From contig NZ_VEIO01000001.1 in NCBI RefSeq assembly GCF_007680605.1, positions 2,547,276-2,611,275 on the forward strand: a stretch of 64,000 nt of DNA, read 5' to 3'. Below, piece by piece: positions 19,212 to 27,575 of the stretch; the first letter of the stretch is position 1, and each line of letters opens with the position of its first letter. The notes under the pieces are model-generated. The model saw nothing but the letters and a program-made list of their open reading frames with translations, ran no database searches and was not told the origin of the DNA. The stretch is from Paenibacillus xylanexedens (lineage in GTDB: Bacteria; Bacillota; Bacilli; Paenibacillales; Paenibacillaceae). The position numbers and the translations under genes were made by a program.

Positions 19212-19373
19212 CAGATTATAGCTCCCTTGATCTCTATGTAGTCATTCTGACACTAAACCATTATTATGCAGAATGAACCAGAAATCAATGCAAAATACGA
19301 GGTGACGCCAATTTACAACAAATATAAAACGAACTCGATTTTGCGAATGATCTTTCAGTCGTCTTCTCGTCCC

Positions 19374-20189
19374 TCAGCCTTTAAGGGAACCTGCAGTCAG
19401 ACCTGCGACAAAATAACGTTGAAGCAGCAGGAACAGCACAATCATCGGGATCGCTGTCACTAGGACACCAGTCAGCATCATCGGGTAATTCGTCACGTAC
19501 TCCCCGCGGAATTGCATCAGGGCAAGTGGCAAGGTCAGTTTGGACTTGCTAGTGAGCATAAGCATCGGAATAAGCAAGTCATTCCAGACCATCACCAGCA
19601 GGAACGTTGCGGTTGCTGCCAGTGAAGGTGCCGCCAGAGGCAGAGCAATCCGGGTAAAGAGTCTCCACTCGTTTGCCCCATCCATACTACCTGCTTCCAA
19701 AATTTCTGAATTTAACATACGCATGAAACCCGTCAGCATGAACACGGAAACAGGCATCAACATCGCAGCGGATACGATAATCAAGCCAGTCAGACTATCC
19801 GACCAGCCGAGCGTACGTGTAAGGGAATAGATCGGCAACATGCTGACCTGAGACGGCACGATCAAACCTGCTACAAATAGGGCAAACACAATTTTGCCTA
19901 CGCTACCACCCCAGCGGACAATGGCATAAGCAATCATGCTACTGAGTAGCAGCTCAATCGCCACTGTTCCCAGTGTTACAATCATACTGTTCCCGAAATA
20001 TTGCCACATCGGCTGATTACGGAACAACCCCGTCACATTATCCCACGTAAACGGGTCCGGCCAGCTGAACGGACTGGTGAAGAAGTTGCTGCTTGTTTTG
20101 AACGAAGATACAAATACGAAATACAGCGGTACAAGGATCAGCAGTGCGTACACAAACAGAATTAGTCGATTGAACCATTTTAAAACCAT
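19374..20189 (-). CDS. CUT1-type sugar ABC permease, second subunit (MalG-like)
   Basis: 271 residues from the ATG at 20189, chosen because GGAAGGAGGG lies 8-10 bases upstream; an upstream extension is rejected. Six hydrophobic segments are present. The EAA loop reads EAGSMDGANEWRLFTRIALP, which contacts the ATPase. It forms the channel together with the MalF-like subunit and the lipoprotein at 21211. No ATPase is encoded nearby; a shared MsmX-type ATPase is expected, as is common for CUT1 importers in Bacilli. Confidence 0.93.
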   Translation of the reverse strand: MVLKWFNRLILFVYALLILVPLYFVFVSSFKTSSNFFTSPFSWPDPFTWDNVTGLFRNQPMWQYFGNSMIVTLGTVAIELLLSSMIAYAIVRWGGSVGKIVFALFVAGLIVPSQVSMLPIYSLTRTLGWSDSLTGLIIVSAAMLMPVSVFMLTGFMRMLNSEILEAGSMDGANEWRLFTRIALPLAAPSLAATATFLLVMVWNDLLIPMLMLTSKSKLTLPLALMQFRGEYVTNYPMMLTGVLVTAIPMIVLFLLLQRYFVAGLTAGSLKG

Positions 20190-20334
20190 ATAAAATCCCT
20201 CCTTCCTCTCAACCTCACACTTATAACGAATCTCTGCATTCAACATCAACATTAATATCAACTAATTCATATTCTCCGAACACAGCTCTCGATTTTCAAC
20301 CATGGTCTCACGAAAAGAAGTAATCATCCATCCG

Positions 20335-21207
20335 TTAATAGCTCACCCGGTCGGCACGTAGTGCTTTGAACTGTAATAACGTCAGTAGCGCGAGCAGCAC
20401 CAGGAAGATCATCGAACCTGCAGATGCCAGACCAAACGAGTAGCTGCCAAAGGCTGTATGATAGATATATGTGGTCAAAATTTCAGTGGCATAGTTCGGA
20501 CCTCCGTCCGTCATTGTGAAAATAAGATCAAAGGCCTTAAACGACTGGATGGTCGTATAGGCTACCACAATCGTTGCCGATGGAGCCAGCAGCGGCCAGG
20601 TCACGGTGCGGAATACCTGCCATTTGCTCCCGCCGTCCATACGTGCCGCTTCGTACAGTTCTGCTGGAATGCCTTGCAGACCTGCGATGAACACAATCAT
20701 CATCTGTCCTGCGTGAGCCCAAACCTGCACCGCAGCGATAGAGAAAATCGCAATCTTCGGATCACCGATCCAGTTACGAGCGATGCTACTCATACCCGCC
20801 TCGTTTAACCCATAATTGATCAGTCCAATGGACGGGTCATACATGAACGCCCAGATCAGACCAACGGATACCGACGACAGAATCGCTGGTAGGAAATACA
20901 GCGCCCGAAGTACCACTTTTGTCTTGGTATTGCGTACCAGCAGCAGGGCTAGAACAAGTGAAATAAAAGTTTGTGCGATGACAACGGTTAACATAAACTC
21001 CACGTTATTGCCGAAGGCTTTGCGAAATACGATGCTGCTGAGACTGTCCTTGTAATTATCCAGCCCTACAAATGCATACGACGGGGATACCCCGTCCCAA
21101 TCCGTAAAGGAGTAGAACAGCCCCGTCAATGTAGGAAATACGAACAATCCAACGTACAGCAGCAATCCGGGTAACAGAAACAGGGATAGCTGAATACGGT
21201 TTTTCAT
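20335..21207 (-). CDS. CUT1-type sugar ABC permease, first subunit (MalF-like)
   Basis: 290 residues, six hydrophobic segments, first in LSLFLLPGLLLYVGLFVFPT. The EAA loop is EAARMDGGSKWQVFRTVTWP. The start ATG is 3 bases after the binding-protein stop codon, so the two are translationally coupled; the 145-base gap to the MalG-like gene holds no obvious terminator. It pairs with that gene to form the membrane channel of the importer. Confidence 0.93.
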   Translation of the reverse strand: MKNRIQLSLFLLPGLLLYVGLFVFPTLTGLFYSFTDWDGVSPSYAFVGLDNYKDSLSSIVFRKAFGNNVEFMLTVVIAQTFISLVLALLLVRNTKTKVVLRALYFLPAILSSVSVGLIWAFMYDPSIGLINYGLNEAGMSSIARNWIGDPKIAIFSIAAVQVWAHAGQMMIVFIAGLQGIPAELYEAARMDGGSKWQVFRTVTWPLLAPSATIVVAYTTIQSFKAFDLIFTMTDGGPNYATEILTTYIYHTAFGSYSFGLASAGSMIFLVLLALLTLLQFKALRADRVSY

Positions 21208-21210
21208 CGT

Positions 21211-22485
21211 TTATTTCCCGATATGCTGATCAATGATTGCTTGTGCTTGCTGTGCGGCCTCTTCTGGTGAAGTGCCGCTCAGTACAGCCTGAATGGAATT
21301 GGTTACCGCCTTCTGGTTGTCTCCGTTCAGGATGGTAAACCGTGGCTGGAACACGGTCTTTTTGTTCGCCCATTCTCCGGCAACCTGAAGCTCAGGTGTA
21401 TCATACTTCACGTCATTTACCGTTACATTCTGTCCTGTCTGGTTGGCGTATGCGCCAGCTACATCCGGTTTGCTCAGGAATTCAAGGAATTTCTTCGCTT
21501 CTTCCGGGTGTTTCGATTTGCTGTTTACCGCAAGCATGAATGTGGTGGTGTGCACTCCCTCATATTTCGCCTGATCGGCACTTACCGTAATCGGCGCAAG
21601 TAATTTTTGCTCCAGATTCGGATTTTGTTGTTTGTTCTGAGCAAGTTGATACGATCCACTTGCAAGCATCGCTGCTTTCTCTTGGATAAACAGTGCTCCT
21701 GCTGCCGGGTCTTTCGTACCCAGTGCATTTTGCTGGAAGTATCCTTTATCGTTCAGTTCCTTGATTTGCGTCAACGTTTTCACCCAGAACTCATCTGTCA
21801 GTTTGGCTTCGCCTGCTTCAACTTTGGTAAAAATGTCGTCACTCGGTGCATTGTTCATCACCATCGTATTCATAAATTGACCCGGACCAATGTCCGCTCC
21901 GGCAAAGGCAATCGGAATGATGCCATTGTCTTTCAGCTTCTGGCAAAGAGCGAGAAACCCTTCCCAATCCTTCGGTGGGGTCAGGCCATACTTTTCAAAC
22001 AGTTTCACATTATAGATCGGGTCGTTATATACAAGCTGGTATGGAATCGCATATTGCTTGCCATCCTTCTGCCCTGCTTCGATCAGTTTGGGATTGTACG
22101 CCGACAGGAAGGATGATCCGGTCAGATCCGTGAATAATCCGGCTTTGCTGAATGCTTGGAACTGGGCGCCCGGGAAAGATGCAAACACATCGCCCGTAGA
22201 GCCGTCACTGATTTTGGATTGCACGGTGGATTGGTACTGATCCGAAGGCAGCGTCTGCATCTCCACATGGATGTTCGGATTTTCTTTTTCAAACGCGTCA
22301 ATCGTTTTGTTGAATGCTTCGGAATCCTCGCCGCGCCAGTGCATGAAGCTAATGGTCACTTTGCCTGAACCTGAGGAACCGTTCTCTCCGGATGATGCGT
22401 TATTTCCACCGCCGCAAGCGGACAGCAGGATGGACATCACCAGCATACTGACAAGCGGCAGAATCATTTTTTTATTTTTTTTCAT
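21211..22485 (-). CDS. CUT1-type extracellular solute-binding lipoprotein
   Basis: 424 residues from the ATG at 22485 (AGGAGG 9 bases upstream; the longer upstream frame is rejected). Signal peptide MKKNKKMILPLVSMLVMSILLSAC has lipobox LLSAC. The mature protein is a family 1 solute-binding fold: KVTISFMHWRGEDSEAFNKT, DQYQSTVQSKISDGSTGDVF and a late KHPEEAKKFLEFL. Family members bind oligosaccharides or other polyols. The gene lies between the SsuD-like monooxygenase (14 bases upstream) and the two permeases, so the ligand may be a substrate of the monooxygenase. Confidence 0.92.
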   Translation of the reverse strand: MKKNKKMILPLVSMLVMSILLSACGGGNNASSGENGSSGSGKVTISFMHWRGEDSEAFNKTIDAFEKENPNIHVEMQTLPSDQYQSTVQSKISDGSTGDVFASFPGAQFQAFSKAGLFTDLTGSSFLSAYNPKLIEAGQKDGKQYAIPYQLVYNDPIYNVKLFEKYGLTPPKDWEGFLALCQKLKDNGIIPIAFAGADIGPGQFMNTMVMNNAPSDDIFTKVEAGEAKLTDEFWVKTLTQIKELNDKGYFQQNALGTKDPAAGALFIQEKAAMLASGSYQLAQNKQQNPNLEQKLLAPITVSADQAKYEGVHTTTFMLAVNSKSKHPEEAKKFLEFLSKPDVAGAYANQTGQNVTVNDVKYDTPELQVAGEWANKKTVFQPRFTILNGDNQKAVTNSIQAVLSGTSPEEAAQQAQAIIDQHIGK

Positions 22486-22499
22486 GAAAGACGACCTCC

Positions 22500-23705
22500 T
22501 TAGTTGGTAGTAACTGAATGCTGTTCCTGTCTTGTTTTCCATTTTTCGCGGATGATGGGCATCACGGTCTTGCCGAAGATTTCGGCTTCTTCCAGGTGCG
22601 GATAGCCGGACAGAATGAAAGTCGTTACGCCCAGGTCTCCGTATTCCATCAACCGTTCTGCAACCTGCTCCGCTGTACCCACGATGAGGATAGCCCCCCC
22701 GGAACGCACCACCGACAAACCCGTCCACAGGTTCGGCCCAACTACAAATTGCTGCTTCTCGGACAGTTCCCGGAGTTCATTCTGTCTGCGCTGATTGGTG
22801 GCATCCGTTTCGGCGAAAGCAGCTTTGGCCTTTTCAATCGCTTCCGGCGGCACTTTGCTGATGATCTCCCATGCCGCTGCCCACGCCTCTTCTTCCGTAT
22901 CCCGAATGAGCACCTGTGCACGCATACCATAACGGAGCTGACGATCTTGTCCCGTCTCCTCTTTCACCTGCTCGCGAATAACCTCGATCTCTTCGATCTG
23001 TTCCTGAATCCAGTCATGCGGCTCCCCCCACATCAGGAAGGTATCCGCATGTTCAACTGCCACTCGCTTCGCAATCGGAGAACTTCCTCCAAGATAGAAT
23101 GGAGGGTATGGCTTCTGTACTGTCTCCGGCATGCCTACCGGGCCTTTGAAGTTGTAATATTGACCGTTGAATTCAGGATTTGGTTCGCTGGATGCATCTG
23201 CACCTGATTGTGCGCCGCTTCCGGCGAATTCCGTCAGATTCAAGCCTGTCGACTGCGTCCACGAACGCTTCATGACTTCCATATACTCGCTTGCGCGAAC
23301 ATACCGTTCATCATGCGCATGTGCCAGCGGATCACCGAGCTCTTCCAGATCTCGAACCGAGCTGCCCGTAACTACGTTAATCATGGCACGACCGCCAGAG
23401 AGCTGATCCAGTGCCGCACCCATGCGAGCCGCGAGTACGGGTGTCACCAGACCCGGGCGAATCGCTACAAGGGGACGCAATGTCTTGGTGTGACTCATTA
23501 CCGCCGAGCCGACCACCCATGCGTCCAGACAGGCTCCCCCTGTCGGAATCAGTACGAATTCGAATCCGGCCGTTTCCGCCGTCTGTGCCACCTGCACCAG
23601 ATAATCCAGACTTGGCTCACGTTCCGGCTCTACACCTACATACTTCCCATCTCCAGCCGTTGGTAAAAACCATCCAAATTTCATCTCTTGCTGTTCGCTC
23701 ACCAT
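22500..23705 (-). CDS. FMNH2-dependent alkanesulfonate monooxygenase-like enzyme (SsuD family)
   Basis: 401 residues. ATG at 23705 is chosen because AGAAGG then lies 8 bases away. It is a bacterial-luciferase-type TIM barrel. SsuD-family marks are KFGWFLPTAGDGKYVG, VLIPTGGACLDAW (with the conserved Cys), INVVTGSS, LMWGEP and FILSGYPHLEEA with its Tyr and His. Compared with E. coli SsuD as I remember it, two active-site histidines are changed: the one after FLPT is Ala, and the one in the GIRLHV segment is Gln (GMRAQV). SsuD releases sulfite from alkanesulfonates with reduced FMN from a partner reductase; no reductase gene is here. The gene heads a CUT1 importer operon, which suggests a sugar-like or unusual sulfonate or other substrate. 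Confidence 0.85.
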   Translation of the reverse strand: MVSEQQEMKFGWFLPTAGDGKYVGVEPEREPSLDYLVQVAQTAETAGFEFVLIPTGGACLDAWVVGSAVMSHTKTLRPLVAIRPGLVTPVLAARMGAALDQLSGGRAMINVVTGSSVRDLEELGDPLAHAHDERYVRASEYMEVMKRSWTQSTGLNLTEFAGSGAQSGADASSEPNPEFNGQYYNFKGPVGMPETVQKPYPPFYLGGSSPIAKRVAVEHADTFLMWGEPHDWIQEQIEEIEVIREQVKEETGQDRQLRYGMRAQVLIRDTEEEAWAAAWEIISKVPPEAIEKAKAAFAETDATNQRRQNELRELSEKQQFVVGPNLWTGLSVVRSGGAILIVGTAEQVAERLMEYGDLGVTTFILSGYPHLEEAEIFGKTVMPIIREKWKTRQEQHSVTTN

Positions 23706-23769
23706 CGTCATTCCCTTCTATGGATAAATAAAGTCTCATGTTAAAAATAAGATCGGTGCTCTGCAACAT

Positions 23770-23922
23770 GGCCGTTCCGGGTACGAATCGTTCTTTCGAT
23801 CGCTGTTATCTCCAGATTTTTTTGATTCCCTTTTCCAAAGGGAAAATCCGGAGATAAAGGCGAACACTACGTTTCTTCAGAATCGATTTCGTCCCCTCCA
23901 CTACGTTCTCACTCGTTAAACC
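23770..23922 (+). repeat. Dispersed repeat family, copy A (hairpin element)
   Basis: The core reads GCTGTTATCTCC, a hairpin with CCCTTTTCCAAAGGG in its loop, and CCGGAGATAAAGGCGAA. It matches copy B (47269-47469, opposite strand) in the core and aligns with its flanks, with the end CGTTAAAC near 23922 corresponding to the copy B end. It lies in the region upstream of the SsuD-like operon. The boundaries are approximate. Confidence 0.7.
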
Positions 23923-23970
23923 CTATTTTTAAAGTGGGCCTAATTTCTAATTATTTTGTAAAGTATACAT

Positions 23971-24006
23971 CCAAATACCGATTAATTAACTTGGTTTAAT
24001 AGGTAT
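23971..24006. promoter_or_regulatory. Candidate operator between the SsuD-like operon and the AraC gene
   Basis: The inverted repeat ATACC (23975-23979) / GGTAT (24002-24006) flanks AT-rich half sites (GATTAATTAAC, TTGGTTTAAT) in the divergent intergenic region. It could bind the neighbouring AraC protein or a sulfur regulator such as CymR; the sequence alone does not decide. No S-box (SAM riboswitch) was recognised. Confidence 0.3.
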
Positions 24007-24197
24007 GGACATCATATCAATTGATTTGTCTGTGATCAATGTCATTTCGCGGCAATTTATTTTTGTCATTTTGTGGTCGTTTTTCGAATTCATGTTTACC
24101 CGATCTTGAATTTATATAAAACCCACCTGTATAATAGGTTATAAATAAATCTTTTAGATGATATCAACGATACTTAATTATTAAAGAGGTGTTCCTG

Positions 24198-25082
24198 ATG
24201 ACCGAGCTTGAACGCATGAAGGAGGACCACCACGAGTTTTTGGATATTCTATTTTTCACTCCGTCTGAATTCGAGAAAGCCAGCGGTGCATGGCCGTTAC
24301 GCATTGGTCGTAACATTGCTAAAAGCAATTATCATATAGGTCCTCGGACTACGCCTTATCATTACTTGTTATTTGTGTTGGAGGGGGAAGGTACATTTAT
24401 TCAGAACGGACAGCAGTACCCCCTGAGGGCCCGAGATGCCTTCTGTCTGTTTCCGCATGTGACGCATGAGTACTGGACAGATCCCGACCATGCTTTGCAA
24501 AAAATCTTTATTGCCTTTGACGGAGCATATGCGGCTGAACTGCTTTCTCGCATTGGATTAAGTCCTGACAACCCGTATCGTTCAGGTGTGCTCACACCCG
24601 AGACAGCTAGCAGTATGCGGTCATTTATGGAGGATGTTCGCAAAACGCAGGACACTGCCAGTGACTTGGGGCGACTGATCCGGTTTCTCAGCCTTTTCGA
24701 CCGCATTGCGCGCTCTCCGGCGACCAAAGACTTGCAACCGGATGTTGCCACCCCCTGGCTTCAAAAAGGGAAAGAGTACATTGAACTTCATTTTGCAGGC
24801 GGGATATCAGTGGAAGGTGTGTCTGCGCATGCAGGGGTGGATCGAACCCACTTCGCCAAGCAGTTTCGCAAAGCCTACGGCTTGTCTCCTGTTCAGTATA
24901 TTCAGCAGCTCAAAATGAAGCAGGCCAAGCTTCTGCTCGTGCAGACCAAGCTCAGCTTAACGGAAGTGGCTCATTCCGTGGGTTACCCGGATTTATTTTC
25001 GTTCTCCAAAGCTTTTAAAAAGCAAGTCGGCCTGCCTCCCAACCGTTATCGAACAACGGCAACCGAACTGAAGAGTGATTAG
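24198..25082 (+). CDS. AraC-family regulator with cupin sensor domain, divergent from the SsuD-like operon
   Basis: 294 residues from ATG 24198, which has AGAGGTG 6-7 bases upstream; the GTG at 24189 overlaps that site. The N-terminal AraC-binding cupin (about residues 45-130) shows TTPYHYLLFVLEGEGTF and FCLFPHVTHEYW. The C-terminal DNA-binding domain has ISVEGVSAHAGVDRTHFAKQF and LTEVAHSVGYPDLFSFSKAF. This layout is typical of sugar-responsive activators. The gene is divergent from the SsuD/ABC operon across a 490-base region, so it probably controls that operon in response to the imported compound. Confidence 0.88.
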   Translation: MTELERMKEDHHEFLDILFFTPSEFEKASGAWPLRIGRNIAKSNYHIGPRTTPYHYLLFVLEGEGTFIQNGQQYPLRARDAFCLFPHVTHEYWTDPDHALQKIFIAFDGAYAAELLSRIGLSPDNPYRSGVLTPETASSMRSFMEDVRKTQDTASDLGRLIRFLSLFDRIARSPATKDLQPDVATPWLQKGKEYIELHFAGGISVEGVSAHAGVDRTHFAKQFRKAYGLSPVQYIQQLKMKQAKLLLVQTKLSLTEVAHSVGYPDLFSFSKAFKKQVGLPPNRYRTTATELKSD

Positions 25083-25151
25083 ATTAGTTGAGTTGGTTAA
25101 GAGAACCGGCGAGCTAACGGAGCGATTTCCTGTTTCCATGCACTAAAATAT

Positions 25152-25210
25152 CCTGAATAAGGCAAGTCCCTCGCTCAGCGATCGGGACTTGCCTTATTCA
25201 GGTTTTCTAT
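25152..25210 (+). terminator. Long perfect hairpin terminator after the AraC gene
   Basis: A 19-bp perfect stem (25152-25170 with 25184-25202) is followed by TTTT on the plus strand, 70 bases downstream of the AraC stop. Confidence 0.8.
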
Positions 25211-25391
25211 AATTAGAAGAGATAGATTCAGCTTCTGCTGCCTCTGACGAGTCGAAGTGTTTTTTCATATAACACAAGTTATGTACGAAAAATCTCATCT
25301 TGCACTTCCTAAAAACTTACTCCCAACATATGTAACTTATGTACCTGTTGTTACGTTAATTCTAATGAATATATCAAAGGAGTGATTAATC

Positions 25392-25865
25392 ATGCGTATT
25401 TCCAAGCTTTTAGTTGTGAGCATACTAACTCTTGCTATGGCTGGTTTTGGTTCCTCCGTAAACGCTGCCTCTTCCCCCGCTTCCGGATCAACTGTGAACA
25501 TCCAATCCAATGTGCTGGGTGAAAAATCATTTACAGGTCTGATTATTAAAGGGCATACCTACGTTGATCTCGACGGATTCGTGAACTGCCTTCCGTTCCA
25601 AATTAATTCCAAAGCTTTATCCTTTCAATCCGAAACCAAAACGTTTAAGGTCCTCAATGAAGACTTTGCAATTCCTACTCCAGAATTAGAGTTCAAGGTT
25701 GGAAGTGAAACGTTCCAGCACGATGGTGAGTCATTTCGGATGAATAGCCCTGTTCTTCTGATTCAAAATCGCATTTATTTTCCGCTAAAAGATGTCGTTT
25801 CGGTCTACGACATTAACGTTTCTTATGACTCGCAGACGAAAACGATACAAGTGAGTAAAGAGTAA
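25392..25865 (+). CDS. Secreted stalk-domain protein (copper amine oxidase N-terminal-like)
   Basis: 157 residues. Signal peptide about residues 1-25 (KLLVVSILTLAMAGFGSSVNAA). The rest has the beta-strand pattern of stalk/copper-amine-oxidase-N domains common in Paenibacillus: GHTYVDLDGFVNCL, then QNRIYFPLKDVVSVYDINVSYD and TKTIQVSKE at the end. No catalytic domain is attached, so it is a stand-alone domain, presumably wall-associated. AAGGAG lies 9 bases before ATG. Function not known. Confidence 0.78.
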   Translation: MRISKLLVVSILTLAMAGFGSSVNAASSPASGSTVNIQSNVLGEKSFTGLIIKGHTYVDLDGFVNCLPFQINSKALSFQSETKTFKVLNEDFAIPTPELEFKVGSETFQHDGESFRMNSPVLLIQNRIYFPLKDVVSVYDINVSYDSQTKTIQVSKE

Positions 25866-25938
25866 CTTACGCTACACCTGGTTCAGAAAGATAGAATGTT
25901 ACCCAAACGGGGAACAAGTTGCACCAGTTGGGACGCTT

Positions 25939-26283
25939 TTATCTAATCGGAGACTCCAGATGTTTAGGATTATCGCCCGAATAACTGTACTGCTCAATGT
26001 GCCCGTCCTTGAAAATGATGTAATGATACTTATTATTAGGATCATCAGCGAATGTTACGGAAGCACCGTAAGGAGCCTCTGAGCTTGTAAAGGAATAGTT
26101 CCCCGTTGTATCTATAATTTCCTCAGGTGTATACCCTTTTTGTTGAATTAAGTAGGCCCTCACTTTCTCTTCAGCATCATTCATTTTGATCGGATTACCA
26201 AATAAACTTAAGTAGCCCCATCCTGATAGAATTACAACAATGGCAAGTATAGAAAGTAAACTGATTTTCACTTTTTTGGTCAT
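25939..26283 (-). CDS. Small DUF3139-type membrane-anchored protein
   Basis: 114 residues with an N-terminal membrane segment (residues 7-28, LLSILAIVVILSGWGYLSLFG) and an outer domain containing EKVRAYLIQQKGYTPEEI and KYHYIIFKDGHIEQY. Layout and length are close to the protein at 10585-10872, and both fit DUF3139. GGAGGG precedes the ATG. Convergent with the stalk-domain gene. Function not known. Confidence 0.7.
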   Translation of the reverse strand: MTKKVKISLLSILAIVVILSGWGYLSLFGNPIKMNDAEEKVRAYLIQQKGYTPEEIIDTTGNYSFTSSEAPYGASVTFADDPNNKYHYIIFKDGHIEQYSYSGDNPKHLESPIR

Positions 26284-26382
26284 TTAAATCCCTCCGCATC
26301 ATAAGAGTGAAACTAGAAACAATTCACATTAAAGCCCCCAAAAAAGGGAGCTTTAATGTGAATACAAGTAACATTTAAAGTA

Positions 26383-27060
26383 TTAGAAATTACTTCCCCA
26401 AGAACCCGCCAATGTGAAACCTTTTTCATTTAAGAAATGGTACGGTCCATAAATACCACTCCAAAATGGCCCATGTCCATCAACGGATACCCCCCCACCA
26501 AAATAATAAGCATCCCAAACTATTTTAGAGCAGTACGTTTCTTTCTCGTAAGATCCAATTGTGTTTATCAATCCGTATTCTACCACACCTACATAATTTT
26601 TTTGATAGGAAGCAGCCCATGCACCAGCTTTGCTAGCTACTCCTGAACTTGTGTAGCGCATAATTTTTGTGTTTTGGTTCCTACTTTTCCATTCAGAAAT
26701 TGAGATTTTCTCTAGTGGCTTGCGGTAACCACTGATTGATACAACACTTCCCCCAGCATCCGTTACAATGCCAGCATGCCCTGTCAAACCTTTTGAACTG
26801 GTGCTGTTGGTTACTAGTACATCCCCAACACGAATAGGAGTTGATGTTCCTGGATAATACTCATCCGGTATTGCAAATATCCCTACTGATTCATCTTTTT
26901 GTTCTGTAATAACTGTATTATTACTTTTGAAATCTGAAGCTCGAGATTCAACACTTTGTTGTTCGGCATATGTAGTTGTTTCTGCACTAGCCATGCCAAT
27001 AGAAAAAATAGATAGAATCATTAGAAACAAGAAGCTAGTTAGTAATTTTGTTTTTTTCAT
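26383..27060 (-). CDS. Secreted NlpC/P60- or YiiX-like papain-fold protein
   Basis: 225 residues from ATG 27060 (GGAG 6 bases upstream). Signal peptide about residues 1-26 (FLFLMILSIFSIGMASA). The domain opens with IRVGDVLVTNSTS and LTGHAGIVTDAGGSVVSISG, where the His is in the expected position, and later has YCSKIVWDAYY with a probable catalytic Cys. His before Cys in the sequence is the permuted YiiX/YebB-type arrangement of the NlpC/P60 superfamily, which act on peptide or amide bonds in the wall. A single gene in AT-rich surroundings, possibly acquired. Confidence 0.72.
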   Translation of the reverse strand: MKKTKLLTSFLFLMILSIFSIGMASAETTTYAEQQSVESRASDFKSNNTVITEQKDESVGIFAIPDEYYPGTSTPIRVGDVLVTNSTSSKGLTGHAGIVTDAGGSVVSISGYRKPLEKISISEWKSRNQNTKIMRYTSSGVASKAGAWAASYQKNYVGVVEYGLINTIGSYEKETYCSKIVWDAYYFGGGVSVDGHGPFWSGIYGPYHFLNEKGFTLAGSWGSNF

Positions 27061-27467
27061 TATTATCTCCAAATTAATTATATTTCGAACTTCGGCCGAT
27101 GTCGATATAGGAATAATATTACAATAGTGATTTACATGTAAATAGTATAATAATACTATTAATATACTATTTGGATATAATTATATAATTAGTTTTAATA
27201 CTCCACAAATAATATAATCGTAATACATCTTTACAATCACTCAATTCAGGCCTCAAGTCTTGATTAACACTTTTAAAGAGAACTCGAATCCTTACTTTTG
27301 ACCTATGTCCTGTCCATACAAATTATCTTCGATTTAGTAACAACAATATTGGAATGACGAAATTGGACTAGATGCTTAGAGATTGAAGTAGTCCGAATTA
27401 ACTTTTTGGGTTTGTTTGTAAACAATATAATTTGAAATGTCATTAATACATATTAATTGTTACATTT
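27061..27467. other. AT-rich intergenic stretch
   Basis: About 400 bases, very AT-rich, upstream of the papain-fold gene, whose promoter must lie in it. I see no open frame with a ribosome binding site, no repeat shared with the rest of the window and no clear structured RNA. Confidence 0.5.
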
Positions 27468-27511
27468 AAAAAACTCCTGAGTGCGAGGATCTAACTCCTC
27501 GCACTCAGGAG
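27468..27511 (-). terminator. Terminator of the exopolysaccharide operon
   Basis: A 16-bp stem (27474-27489 with 27496-27511; CTCCTGAGTGCGAGGA arm) is followed by T residues on the minus strand, 65 bases after the last gene of the operon. Confidence 0.82.
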
Positions 27512-27575
27512 AGAAAGCTTTCATCATTTTATAATTTCTCACAATCTATTATATACACCTCATCTGTGCATCTGC

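Noticed and set aside
22518..23666. Long plus-strand frames opposite the SsuD-like gene
   Set aside because: Antisense to a clearly recognised enzyme; Cys- and His-rich low-complexity translation typical of a shadow frame.
23712..24197. S-box (SAM) riboswitch before the SsuD-like operon
   Set aside because: The conserved S-box blocks are absent; the hairpin present belongs to the dispersed repeat family.
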